DNA of 64,000 nt from Linnemannia elongata (GCA_036320915.1 JAXBDG010000020.1:682001-746000), one strand, 5' to 3'; shown: positions 46,618-58,992, counted from the first letter of the stretch. The notes: generated from the sequence alone by a model not told the origin. Made by a program: numbers and translations.

Positions 46618-48204
46618 CTTCTATCACTATCCGCCTCTCAATGCCGCAGAACACCAAGCAGCTCCAACTCCAATCTGCACATAGTAGAATAAATTGCACA
46701 CCGAATTGAATTTTGCAGAAGGATGAAGTGGAAGGAGGCTGCGGTGCAATCACTTCCATTAGCGCTGTATGTCTTGTTCTTGTGGTATTTCACTGGTGAC
46801 AGAGGGAGAAGGAGGGGGAAAGTGGCAGGGCGATGGAGTTAGGCTGAAGAAACTAGATGGCGAACTACCTCCAACAAATCTGTCAATTTGCTTTTGCTGC
46901 TTTGTGTCACAGCCACACCTCAAAACACCTCACCAACAACCACTGCTCAGACACAACACCATTATCTCTGGACATACCGGAGGTCTTCAAACACATATTC
47001 TCCTTCCTCAACGGCTTTACCCATCCGCCGGACTTTCGCCCTTGTCTCAATTCCGTGAACTAGAATCACCTTCTTTGTGCCGTCTACATCAACATTTTTG
47101 GTTGATATCAGTCAGCAGCAGAAGGTGGCTTGACATCTCGACTGCTTGGTGCACACCGCTTCTGTTGCTTCGTTACAAAGAAGTGCTTCGAGTTCCATGC
47201 CTTCAGATTTCACAGGGGGTGCATTGAACACAGCCAGTACGACTACGAGGGGGAGCTGTTGGAGAGGAGCAGGAATCAAGTCGAAGGAACAACACCCAAT
47301 AGAACCCAACTCTTTACACCTTCTCACAAAGTATACAACCTGACACTTCAAACAAAAAGAAGATAAACAAGCCTAGTAACAGCAAATAAGATAACGTGAT
47401 TAACGAATAGAGCGGGAAGAGGTGGGTGAAGACGGCGGTTAATTTTTCTTCTTTTTCTATTTTGCATTGAACAGGGGGTGGGGAAGTCTGGAATGTGAGT
47501 ACAAAGGGAAAGGACTCGTATCTTCTGTGTCCCTCTCTGTGTCAATAGCATTAACACAACAGTAGACTTGTGAACGCAGTAAATATGCGCCCATCGCCAC
47601 TTCTGCATTGTAGGGATGTAGTGTCTCTCACTTCTTGTAGAGAGCAAATGTTCGTTTCTGTTTATCTGCTTTCCTGGCACTCTTGCTTACTCATATTGTC
47701 TTCCGATGCCCAACCTATAGACTTGATTTTAAAGTGTGAACAGGGGCGTGCCACTCACTGCCTGTGATTTCTCAGCTTGGACTGGAGCTGCAATTGTTTG
47801 CCATGGCGGGTGCGGGGTTTGTCTGCCGATGACGCTTGTTTTTTTCTTCCTTTTTCTTGTCTCTTTGCTCTCATCTCCGTACTCTCTCTCCGGCCAAACG
47901 TTCACGCAGTGAGGGAGGGAATGGCCGATTGCCATGCGACAGCGTTCGAGAGCGAAGAGGTGTTCATATTCACACTGTACAGCTTTTTTTTTTGTATTTC
48001 ATTCAACTGTGCAAATTCCTCCCTCTTCTGTTCTCTTTGCTTTTCTTCTTACTACTTTTTTCTTCTCCTCCCTCCACCCTCGTTTTTCTTTACTTCTCTC
48101 TCCACTCATACCCACCCTCTTTGTCATTCATCCCTTTCCTTTCACTCTTCCCCTCTTCTACTTCTCATTCATTGCATTCAGTACCAAGCGACATACATAC
48201 CAAT
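46618..48204. other. Intergenic region with an F-box remnant
   Basis: 1.6 kb. It contains the F-box-like fragment described separately (46857-47366). The stretch 47367-47820 shows nothing clear. From 47820 to 48180 the plus strand is pyrimidine-rich, the likely leader of the phosphatase gene. Confidence 0.55.
46857..47366 (+). pseudogene. F-box protein remnant
   Basis: A 68-codon frame from 46857 ends at 47063. Its end reads PLSLDIPEVFKHIFSFLNGF, the start of a typical F-box as seen at the N-terminus of many F-box/LRR proteins in these fungi. The frame then breaks within a few codons. A second short frame (47130-47366) may be more of the same gene in another frame. No LRR region follows. It is best read as a truncated or decayed F-box gene beside the Crinkler; an intact small spliced gene is less likely. 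Confidence 0.35.
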
Positions 48205-49187
48205 ATGACGGCGGACGAAAAGAACCAGCGCCAACAACAACCGCGCGACGACGAGGAATATGATATCGAGATCCCTGCAGGAATCGCACCAGAAGCGTAC
48301 TACGACTCTCAGCTCTCTCCTCTCCGTGCTTCCCTCCGTCGCTTCCTCCTCCCTTATATCCGCGCAGAAACTCCCATTCTCCATTCTATGCAGGTAAATC
48401 AGCCTTGTTCTTTTTCATTGCTGTTTGGCAATGAGTGAAGTAATCTATTTCTTATGAACTGGACACTCTCGCTTGCCCGGTTATTTATGCATTGCTTTGT
48501 AGTTGGTTTTTATCTCCGGAAGCCAAAAACTTTCCTCTGACCTGTTTATTTTTATCTCTCTCCTCTGTCGATGTCTCTCTTACTGGAACGGGATTTAACT
48601 AGCTCAAAGTTCGTCACCCAATCCTGGATGTCTACTTTACGACAACGGCCTTCTCAGGCAACCATACCTTCTTCATGATTGCCCTTCCTGTTCTCTTCTG
48701 GTTCGGCTTTTCAGAGATCGCTCGCGGGTATGTTCTTTACCATGCAATTGAGGAAAGGGGAAGGCGCTCTCTGTGTCTGCTCATTCTAAGAAGCAGAAGC
48801 AGTTACTTACCTGCTGATGACGATGGCGTTTGACCTATTTTACCGGTTAGGTTCACACTTATTGCTGCGATGGGCGTCTACTGGGCTGGTTTCTTCAAGG
48901 TAATACATCCACAACAGTACAACGATTGGCAATGGATCACAGCGATGGGGCTTGAATTGAACAACAGACAAGGCGGCGTCAATGATGGCACATGTCAGGG
49001 ACTGCCACTTCAAGGATAGCAGCATTGATCGGGGAACTGGGTGCAGGAGTGACAGTGAGAGGGAGGCACAAAGAGGGGAGACGGGAGCGGGAACGGACCA
49101 GGCAAAACACAAACACAAACAAAGGATGACCAACATAGGTCAGAGCTATTTGTTTGTGTTTGTGTGCCTGTTGTTGTGAACTCTTCG

Positions 49188-49229
<42 letters not shown>

Positions 49230-51053
49230 CCAGCCAGACTGTCCAGTCAGCGCAGCAATGGAGGATGGGCAATTGAAAGAACAGGAAGAAAAGCCAAATC
49301 GATACAGCCTTTTTCTTGGAAAATTGAATACCAACTTTTATCACCATTGCTGTTGTTCTTGGCGTGGGCTGCTGTCATCTATGTCCTTGTCATTACCACC
49401 GCCACTACCCGATTTAGCGTCGGTCTTGGACCCATTTTGCTGTTGTTGTTCGTGGATCTGTTTATGTTTATGCCCCAGGAGAGACGTGAAGGGTGTGGGA
49501 TGAGAAAACGATTGTTTCATTCAGAGATCACATTGGAAGAAAAAAATAATTCTAACCGCAGGAAAGAAACAGGAGTGAAAGGGAGAGAGTGAGAGAGAGT
49601 GAGAGAGAGTGAGTGAGAGTGAGTGAGAGTGAGTGAGAGTGAGTGAGAGTGAGTGAGAGTGAAAGAAAGGCTGGTTCGGTACCAGGGGCAATCAGAGAGA
49701 AAGAGGATGAGAGGGGAGGAAGGAGCGACAGATAACTCTCCTCATTTGACTTCTTGTTCTTGTTCATACCATTCAAAAGGAAAGACCCACAAAGAACACT
49801 GTAAACTGACAAAAAGAACTCCTTTGATCCAAAATACATAGGACTACTTGTGCTTGCCCCGCCCATTGTCGCCACCAATTGTTCGCCTCTCTCGCTCAAA
49901 ATCGACCTGTCTCGAATACGGATTCCCTAGCTCACACTCGACTAACGCCATCTCCGTAGCCCTCTTCCTCTACTGTCATCTCCTCACCACCGACCCCGCC
50001 TCCTGGAGTCCCTATACCCGCGAACTCTCCATCTTTGGATTAGTCGTCTATGCAGTCTCGATTATTTATGGACGTCTCTACTGCGGAATGCACTCTATTA
50101 CCGACTGCATCGGAGGCACTCTCATCGGACTCGGAATCTGGGCAGCACAGTGGACATTCAGGCACACGATCGAGTACTACATGGTCAGCCCTGTCTGGTG
50201 GGTCCCGCCCGTTGTGGTCGCTACTGGAATCTTTTTGGTCTCAATCATCCCTGACCCAGTCGACAACTGCCCGTGCTTTGACGACTGTGTAGCGTTTATT
50301 GCTGTTCTCATGGGTTTGATCCCCGCCAGCATCCACTTTGCCTCGACCTCGTACTCGTCCAACGTCCCTGTCCCTGCTACGATCCCCTACAGTACCGATC
50401 TCGGATTCGTCAAGAGTGCGCTTCGGTTGGTCTTTGGTGTTGGCACATTGTTTGTTTGGAGACTGGTTGCCAAGAAGGCTCTTTACGTCCTGTTGCCACC
50501 TGTCTACAAGCTTTTCAGCCTGCCCTACCGACCCCATTTCATCCCCGCCAGCAGCTATAACACCTTGTCGACCTACCCCATTGGAAAAGTCCCCTCGGTC
50601 ATTGATTTGCCCAGCATGGGAAGCGCCGAGATTGTGGGCTTGCAGTCGACGATGGATGTGCACGAAAAGTTCTCGCAGGCTGCTCAGGCTCAAGCTCAGG
50701 ACCAGGAGAGTGGGCTGAGGTCTCGCAAGGGCGGTCAACAATTTGAGTCGTTCAGTGTGGATGAGAAGGAGGCTCTGTACCAGCACGACCGGGACAACTC
50801 TGTCTTGAGCAATGGTACGACCGAGTGCGGAGATGACGCTTGCCAGCATCAGCATGGTAAAGAGGGTAGCCGGTTTGAGGATGAGGCAGAGGCATTGTTG
50901 AGGGTCGAGAGGATGCATCCTCGCAAGAGCCGGTTCGACGTCGATATTGTATCGAAGCTTGTGGTCTATGCCGGTATTGGTGCCCTCGCTGTCGATGGTA
51001 TCCCTATTCTCTTCAACCTCGTTGGTCTTGCCGCTGAGCCAGTCCGCTTCTAA
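48205..51053 (+). CDS. Sphingoid long-chain-base phosphate phosphatase (Lcb3-like)
   Basis: Four exons, 48205-48393, 48603-48727, 48851-48899 and 49842-51053, join in frame to 524 aa. The three PAP2 phosphatase motifs are complete: K-x6-RP at 121-129 (KDYLCLPRP, split by intron 3), PSSH at 150-153 and GR-x5-H-x3-D at 198-209 (GRLYCGMHSITD). Conserved flanks such as SRSKSTCLEYGFPSSHSTNA are those of yeast Lcb3/Ysr3, ER enzymes that dephosphorylate dihydrosphingosine 1-phosphate. About six to eight membrane helices are visible. A polar Gln/His-rich loop lies at about 400-490 before a final helix pair. Intron 3 is 942 bases and carries a T34 run and a microsatellite. AATAAA at 51109-51114 is a plausible polyadenylation signal. 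Confidence 0.93.
49190..49223 (+). repeat. T34 run in intron 3 of the phosphatase gene
   Basis: Uninterrupted T34 on the sense strand inside the 942-base intron 48900-49841. Confidence 0.95.
49582..49663 (+). repeat. GAGTGAGAGT / GAGAGAGAGT tandem repeat
   Basis: About eight 10-base units. The first three are GAGAGAGAGT-like and the rest GAGTGAGAGT. It lies in intron 3 of the phosphatase gene, 180 bases before the acceptor. Confidence 0.95.
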
Positions 51054-54000
51054 TTACTTTTTTGTTCTTCTCTACTACTACCCTTCCTCTTAATATTCGT
51101 AATCCTGTAATAAAACCACTCTTCCTTTATAAGACAGAATGGCGTCATCTTATTTCCTTGAGCAAAGGGCAGGAGATAATGGTCTTCATCGAACTCCAAA
51201 CTACATGTCCGTGGCGCAAAGTGAAGAAACAGACGGAATATCCGTTTCTCACTTCCGGTGTCAGAACCATCGAAGAATGACGATATGTCAAGAAAACAAC
51301 TCTTCGGGGGAGTTAGGTGAAGCGGATTAGATACTACAGAAACCGCGTTCGCGTATCTTTCGAAAAAAAGCTTGTTTAACGAGCGACGCGGATACGCGAT
51401 TATATTTGCTTTGGCGAATGCGTCATTTTCGTCAGGTTGATTCAGATCGGGTTGCTTGGAACCTTAGAAGGAGAGGGTGGGGGAGACGTATCAAGTAAGA
51501 AGAGTCTGTAGCTTTATCTTTCTCTTTACGATCGTTATCTGTGAATGCTTATTAGCTCACTCGCGAAGAAAGGATCTAGCTTCCTTGTTCATGTTCAAAA
51601 CATGAACGTAGTTGTCTCGCCAATTGGGTAAAAAAATCGCGCGAAACGTGTAAAAAGAGTAGGATGTGGTAATGAGCGAAGAGCACAGCAGAATGTGATA
51701 ATGACAAAGAGTACCCGGCTTTGAGTACATAAATAGAGGCGGAGGAGCCGGTTCATCTCACTGCTTCTCTAATTCTACTCTCATACGCATACACAACGGC
51801 AGAAACAAGTAGTCGATCCTTCAACATTCCATTCTTGCATTCTCTTCGCTATCCTTTCTGCAACTCATAAACAAGGTAAACAAACAAAAGTATTGTACAG
51901 TCGACAAAAAAATTGAGGCTATGACATTCATCCTCTCCGGGGAATGAGGAATGTTTCATAATCTCGTCTTCCTCTTATTTCTATTATCCCCCAAAACGAA
52001 ATCCGGGATGGATGTACCTCATCAGTGCATTGTTCCAATCTGCTCTCGGTGGAATGTTGCACTAAAAATGGGAAGGTTATACATACCTGCAGACTCGCGC
52101 TCACGCGTACGCACCTACATGCACACGTTACAAACAAGAGACTACGACTAACGGACACGAATTGTCGATCGAAGTAAGAAGCATCATTGTTGAGAAAGAA
52201 CGAGAGGAGAGGGATCATATGAGTTTATCTGTTCGAGTTGGTAGAACGAGGTACTGGTGGAGGCGACGTTGGAGAGAGAGACACTTGGGAGTATCTTGTT
52301 TCCTCTTTCTGCGTTGCATTCCCTTCTTCTATTCTTTCTACTCTTGCTTTCTCCTTCTTACTTCCTATGCTTCATTACTGTCCTTCTCTCATCCTGCTAA
52401 GCCCTTGCCTCATCCTAAATACTCTTAGTCAACGATCCCCTTCTCCTTTGCCTTCTCTCCTACCACTTCCTTTACAGCCCCCACTTTCCTTGCCTTCCAT
52501 TTTCCTTCTTTTTCTCTCCCTACTGCAGCAATTTATTATATCTCCTAGCTGCCTGCCTGCCTTGCTTACTATCATTAGCATCCAGCAGTTACAAGGGGGA
52601 GGATTTGTACATGTAGGTACCGGTGTCGGAACGGTTTATCCCTTTTCCTTTTTCCTTTTTCCTTCCTCCAACTTCTCCCTCTTCTCTCCCTCTTTTTCTC
52701 TCTTACGCGATTTACCAACTCCGCCCTTAGCTTAGTTCTCAAACCTCGTCCGCCTCACTCTTTCTCATTGAACGACCAAAAGGACGTATGCTCACCGACA
52801 TTTTTTACATTGCAAACCCATTTTTTGGCAATGGCTCTATCCAATGCATTGCATGTTTTGTCTCCATGCTTCCTTCGCCCCTCTCCCTCTCTCCCTCCGC
52901 TCTATTTCCTATCATCCTCTCCTTTTCTTTCACAGCCTCTTTTCATTATTTGTGTACGCGTTTTGTTACCGCTCAACAATTTGCGTACTGGGATCTTCAT
53001 CGGGCCTCCGTGTTTTTCTTTTGTGATTGCTGGGAACCAATGTCCAGCTGTACAAAAAAAGATTTTTTTTACAAGAAAGAGACAAAGTGAGAATAATGAC
53101 TTGCATTGCATTGTTCATCTATCCGTGATCCGTGTCCGTGTCCCAGCCGGGGATGGATGGCACTAGTCAGTTTTTTTATGTGTATTTCTCTTCCCTAGCG
53201 TCGTTTCTGGTATTCTTGGTTTTTCGCGCTAAGTGAATGAAAGGTTCCCCTTCCTTGTTTTCTCCCATGTTTCTGTTTTGCAAATGCTCATTATATGGTA
53301 TCTCTCTCCTATCATTGCAAACGAGAACTAATTTCATGGCATGTCTGTGCCCCAAAGCGCCATTAAGTGCTCCGTGGTGCAAGAAAGAGTGAGGTTTGAA
53401 TGCGCGACGTAGTTTGGTTCTTGCTTTGAATGGGTTATTTTATCTTGTATCAACTCTGAGAAGGAGCTAGAAACTTGATCCGAGACTGGGATGGGGTATG
53501 TGCTTCCTTTTTTACTCGCAACATAATGGCTTAAAGCGCGAGCGAGGTGTAAGCTGAGAAAAACGACGAAAAAACAAGATCAGTTTCTTCGAACCCCAAC
53601 AAGAACTGCAGCGATGAGAGATGCTGCAGTTCTCTTGAACCCCCCTCCGCTCTTGCTACGCTCCACTCTTGCATCCTTGCAACTATTGTTGGATTGCTCG
53701 TTTCAGACCAATGTCCCAATGCCTGCTTATCCGTACTCATTTCCCTATACGTGATTGTGTCTCTTTGCTAGGCAAATACCCATGCAAGGATAAAAGCGTA
53801 CCCATTCCTTATTTTTCTCTTCTCTTGTTTCTTTTCTTCTCTCTTCCTTCCTTCGTTAACAAAAAAAAAAGTCCTTTCACGCCCTGTATTTTATCGTTTT
53901 TTGCTTTTTCTCGCTGTAATTTTCCCTTCTCCGTTCACAGTTGCACTACCCTGTAGATCTACCTTCCACAGCACTTCTTCTGTCCCTTCCTACCTCGTAA

Positions 54001-55200
54001 CTCGTCCAGCCTCACGCCACCCCACTTACACCACTTACACGGTAATAACCAATGACACACGCTCTCTTTGCATTAACAACCTTTCCGCTCCACCCTCTAC
54101 CCTTGCCACTACTTCACACACACACATACTCTCTATCTCTCCCTCACACACATACCGCTGCTCACTCAGTACAACACCCTCTTGTATCAAGACACTCCGC
54201 CTTCGATCCTGATTGTTTCTGCCTAACTTATGCCTTTTAATGACGCTATTCGAATTCACGCCATACTCGCTCTATGTCTTGAGGTGCCAGGAAGAGAATA
54301 AGAGTGACATGGGTATATATCTCCGGAGCAAACACTAGTGTCCTTTTCTTTTTCTTCTTCTTGTTTACCTCTCTTGTGCTTCCTTCGCAGTGAGCACGGC
54401 TGGTGTTGCTGTGATTGCCAACAATCAAAATCAAAACAACGTGGCATAGTTGATTGCGTCTCGCACGGACACTGATAAGGGGGCCGATATGGCTGCTCAC
54501 AGGACGCACAGACCATCCTCATGTCAACACACACACTGGAAGCGCCTATCTCTCCAACACTCGACGAAACAACGATGACGACAGTGACGACAAACACAAA
54601 TGGGTTCCATGAACACCCATGCATCCATCCATCTTATTCAGCTACACCCTGAGAGAGGTGTTATGGTCATCATAGGAACAATTTTTATTCCTTTTCCATT
54701 CCAACCTACTCTGCAGTGGCAACATCATACTGTTTGTTATGTCTATGATTACCCTTGTTTTATTTTCTTCTCTCTTCGCTGGATACCCTCTACACCGTAC
54801 CGGTTTATCTTCATCTCCAACTTACTCGCCCAATCGCTCGGCGCTTTCTCCCTTCATGCACCTACTTGCCTTCCTTTCTCTCTCTCACTCTCGCTCACTT
54901 CTTTTCTTTCACTTTCCATACTCCGACATCATTAAGCAATAAGAAACCATTCCTCAACGATCTTGCGAGTTCACTCCTTTTTCTAACCTTCAATTTTTAC
55001 CTTGCTTCTCCCCCCTTTTTTTTAATTCGCTGCTCTCCTATGCTCCTATGCGGTAGTAGCATTGCATTTTTTTATCTCTAAAAGGATCTTACCAGCACAC
55101 AAAAATCCTCGCACACACCGGCTAAGGTTTATCCTAAATCGACTCTCCACACTTTTGATCGACATACAAGAACACAGAGCAACAATCTCAGAACAGGATT
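51054..55200. other. Large intergenic region with a promoter-like island
   Basis: 4.1 kb without a confident gene. The island 51330-51900 differs from its surroundings (CpG-containing, an inverted repeat, a TATA-like box) and is listed separately. From about 52280 to 55200 the plus strand is dominated by pyrimidines. Short frames such as 51951-52151 (66 codons, hydrophobic start) are not supported by any family. This may be the extended upstream region of the transporter gene. Confidence 0.5.
51587..51736 (+). promoter_or_regulatory. Orphan promoter-like element
   Basis: A perfect inverted repeat with 9-base arms (GTTCATGTT-CAA-AACATGAAC, 51587-51607) lies 120 bases upstream of a TATA-like CATAAATAG (51728-51736). 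Some 15-20 bases beyond is a pyrimidine-rich start-site-like stretch (TTCATCTCACTGCTTCTC). No gene begins within the next 3 kb on this strand. It could be a promoter for a noncoding RNA, a distant promoter of the transporter gene, or part of a solo LTR. Confidence 0.35.
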
Positions 55201-58200
55201 ATGACCATCTCAACACCTTCCTTCTTCAGCATACGACCTCTCACATCCTCCTCTTCCAACATGTCCTCTTCTTCTTCCTCATCGTCACAAGGCATTGCTG
55301 CGACTGCTGCTGGACAGCACCGTAGCGATAGTGCTTACACACCCTCAGTGTGCAGTAGTACTACCGGTGGTGCACAGCAACGCAGGCATGGGGCAAGTCA
55401 GGACGATTGTGGAGAGAGTGGGTTGGCGGTGACTGGACAAGGAGGTGGTGCTGGGGACACGGGACAGGAACGGACTATGGGCTTAATTAGCGCTATTCTG
55501 ATGGTAATGACATGGTATGACAACGTTCATCGACTGACCCCTCCCCTCCCCCCTCTCATCTCATTCCACCCTTCTTTTTTCATTTTGCATTATGCCTGAT
55601 TCCGTAGACAAACACGAACGTTGACATTTAATATCTAATCGTGTTACCTGAAAAAACAATGATAGATTGTGGGCACATTGATCGGGACAGGAATCTTCGC
55701 CTCCCCAGGTCCTCTCTTCGAATCCGTCCACTGCACCCAAACTAGTTTCATCATTTGGGCCTTTGCCGGCGTAGTCTGCACCATCGGAGCTTTCGCCTAT
55801 GCAGAACTCGGGACCATGTTCCCGGCCTCAGGAGGCGATTTCCAATACCTCCGACGAGCATACGGGAAAAAAGTCGCGTGGGTCTTTGGATGGTCGTTTA
55901 TTACAATCCTCAACCCAATTGGAACTGCGGGGATTGCGGGTGTTTTGGGGAGGTATGCTGTGGATCTGATCGTTTATTCAAGAACAGGGAATAGTATTGG
56001 GGCTTCGAGTGTGGCGAGAGGGGTGAGTGCTGTTGGGTCGGCGGCTGGGGCGACTTCTGCGACGCAGGATGCGATTGTTAATACGTTGGGGAAGATGATG
56101 TGGACTAGTATTCATGGTACTGCAGCCGTTTGGGCGGCCGGCGCTGGCGCTGGTCCCCTTGGAGCTGGAGCAGGAACAAGTCCTAACCCGGCCTTTGACA
56201 CTGGATATGCACCCTTCCCTAAGGCGCCCCTCCCACCCAACCACACGCCACCAGCGCAACAGCAGCATGCGGATACGATGCCATGGCTAATTCGCGGATT
56301 CTCGATCGGCGCGATTGTACTTATGGGTCTGATCAACATCTTTTTCCGGGAAGGCGGTAAATACGCCAGCAACCTCTTGGCGATCTTTAAGATTGGCGGG
56401 ATGTGCATGTTGATTGTCATTGGATCTATGCAAGCGGTCAAGAACCATGCCCAGTCGGAGGCTTTGCAGATTCCCATCCGCGAGTCGTCTCAGAATGTGC
56501 TCGATTATGTCTCTGCCCTCTGCTTCGCCTTCTTCGCCGTAAGTGTCGTTATTGTTTATTGTTTCGTTCCTTTATTGAAAAAAAGAGGCTGTTGTGAGGG
56601 ATAATTACTTATTGTTTCTTTTAATTTTTTTCTTCTTTGCATTGCTGAATTAGTACAATGGATTCAACAACATCAACTTGGGACTAGGTGAACTACGGGA
56701 TCCAGAGCGGAACCTAAAACGCGCAGTCTTTATCGCGATGCCCTTCGTCACCATCCTCTTCCTCCTCGCCAATTTCGCATTCTTCTCCATCCTCTCCTCC
56801 TACGACCTCCGTCACGTCCACTCGCTTTCCCTCCACGCTGGACACACTGTTCTGGGCCAACCTGGCGGATTCCTCATGGCCGGAACGGTCGTTGCCTCTG
56901 CATTGGGATCCATCAACGCCAACCTTTGGGCAGGGTCGAGATTACTGGTCATCATGGCCAAGGATAACACCATCATCCCCTTCCCTATTGCGCGCGTCTG
57001 GTCCCGGACTGGGACCCAAGCCATCGCGATCCTGATCCTAGTCGGCCAGGCTTCGTTCCATTCCTTGATCAACCTTGATTTCAAGACGTTTTCAAAGATT
57101 TATTCTGCGGTCGGATGGACTTGGTACGGGCTTTCGGTAGCCGGGTTATTGTACTTGCGGAAGAAGCGACCCAACTACCCACGACCCGTCAAGGTATTCT
57201 GGCCACTGGCGGCATTCTTTGTCGTCATTGCTGCAGTCCTTGTCATTGGGTCACTCACCCTCGCCTTCATGGGCAGTGTAATCCAAAAATCCAACGATGG
57301 TGAAGAAGAGGAGGATGTTACGAAGGGCGGTGGCAAGTACGTGTCGATTATCATGTTTGCGATGGTCATCCTGTTCATGTTGGGCGTCATTCCGGCGTTT
57401 TACTTGACCAAGCGGTTTAACCAGAAACGAAAGGGACTCAACAAGACGACGACTACCAGCAGTGGCGTTCCTTCGACCGTTGATGAGAGCGATTCTGGTG
57501 AAATAGAGAAACATCTCGACGACAAGCGGTTTGGAAGCGGAGGAGCCGGAGTGGGAGGAATGGTCCAGATTAACCGTACAGGACCTTTCCAACAGACAGC
57601 CATCACCATCGACTTTGACTACACTCACCACCCCCATCACCTCCACCCCAACAACAGCATCGATCCAACATCGCTTACCACAGGAGAGGTCTTTGGAGCC
57701 TTCGGTCCAGAGACACTAGAAGACGGCCGCCCCGCTCGTCGACACTCTGCAGCCTCGTCAGTCACCCTCGTCGGCAAATCCTCCAAGAAGCGCAAGAACA
57801 AGCAGAGACGACTCAAGAGCAAGGAGGGTTCTAAACCTACCCATCATCATCGAGATCGGGAGCACGGTCGAGAGGATGGTGAGCCGTCCCGGTCTCAGAG
57901 TCTGGATCCTGTTGTTCTCGCGCATCGCTCAGAAGATCGCCATGGGAAAGATGAAGACGAGGAAGAGGAAGTGGCGCGTGCGCAGGCGTTGCGCGTTAGT
58001 ACGGGAAGCGGAGTAGGAGACAGTGGAGGTGCGACACGACACTTGAGTCTGGGCCATGTCGAATTGGGCATCAGGACTCCTTCTGGCACCTCCCCGTCAT
58101 CCAGAGCCGCCAGTAGGAACGGCTCCACTCGCACCAGCAACAATTCTGACTGTGATTTTGACTCGGCTTCTGAATCTGACGAAGAAGACGAGTCATATTT

Positions 58201-58846
58201 CAACAGCGCAAGACCCACAACCTACAGTCGTCCTACAAACCTCCTCTTCTTCCCCTTCGATCCCACCAACCCTTCATCCCCCTCATCCTCATCAACGCCA
58301 TACACCGGTGGATTCTGCATGTCCCCAACGCTGCTAACACCCATCGGTAGCGACAGTCAGACAGCTTTCAACTCCCCACTCATGGGCTCGTCCTCTCCAA
58401 CCTTCGCCTTAACAGGAGGAAGGACATTCCTGGCATGTGGATTCAACACCCGTTCGGGGTCCCACTCCTCCGAGACGACTCTGGGTATGGAGGGCGATTA
58501 CTACCAGCAAGAACAAGAGCAGGGAGCAGCGGCGGACGGAGATGTGAAGGGGAAGGGAGTTCGGACGAGACAGTCATCTGCTTGTGAGAGGGTCGATGAA
58601 GTCGCAGAAGAGGAAGATGAAAGGGGAATTCTGGAGGAGGACAGAACAAACAACAACAGCAACAACAACAACAACACAACTACAACCACAACCACACACT
58701 ACGGGTCATATTTGACTGATTTCAACAATAACGATAACAACCGACGACGACAGGGCGATGATGATGACGGACATGTCCATACTTTGATGTCTTCGCCCAA
58801 TGCTAGCACCAACAACAACAATGACAGTACCCCACCAGCTCCATGA
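55201..58846 (+). CDS. APC-family (LAT/methionine permease-like) amino-acid transporter with long tail
   Basis: Three exons, 55201-55503, 55666-56538 and 56654-58846, join in frame to 1122 aa; starting at the second ATG (55261) gives 1102 aa. After a Ser/Gly-rich N-terminus, the transporter core shows IVGTLIGTGIFASPG in helix 1, FAYAELGTMFPASGGDFQYLRRAYG, a PxGTAG segment in helix 4, YNGFNNINLGLGELRDPERNLKRAV and GSINANLWAGSRLL. These are motifs of L-type and Mup1-like amino-acid transporters. About twelve helices end near residue 645 (FYLTKRF). A hydrophilic tail of about 470 residues follows, with basic, Ser-rich, acidic, polyAsn and polyThr tracts. Normal family members are 500-600 aa, so the tail is unusual. 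Substrate specificity cannot be read from sequence. A Gly/Ala-rich insert lies between helices 5 and 6. Confidence 0.9.
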
Positions 58847-58929
58847 TTTTTACCCATAGACACTCATTAGATGTACATTATACAAATGTTTCCTAAACAT
58901 CCACAAAAAATACACTGACTGCCTTTCTC

Positions 58930-58954
58930 AAAAAAAAAAAAAAAAAAAAAAAAA
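58930..58954. repeat. A25 run between convergent genes
   Basis: A25 on the plus strand in the 146 bases between the stop codons of the transporter and Rtt106. In the sense of the minus-strand Rtt106 it is a T run just past the stop. Confidence 0.95.
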
Positions 58955-58992
58955 GAGTTCTATCCGGTATATTTTCATGAACAAAGTTGCTT

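Noticed and set aside
49582..49663. CRISPR-like array
   Set aside because: It is a simple 10-base tandem repeat without spacers, in an intron of a eukaryotic gene.
51250..51950. Solo LTR with TG...CA ends
   Set aside because: Candidate starts (TGTCAG at about 51260, TGTCAAG at about 51285) have no matching CA end or target-site duplication; left as an orphan promoter-like island.
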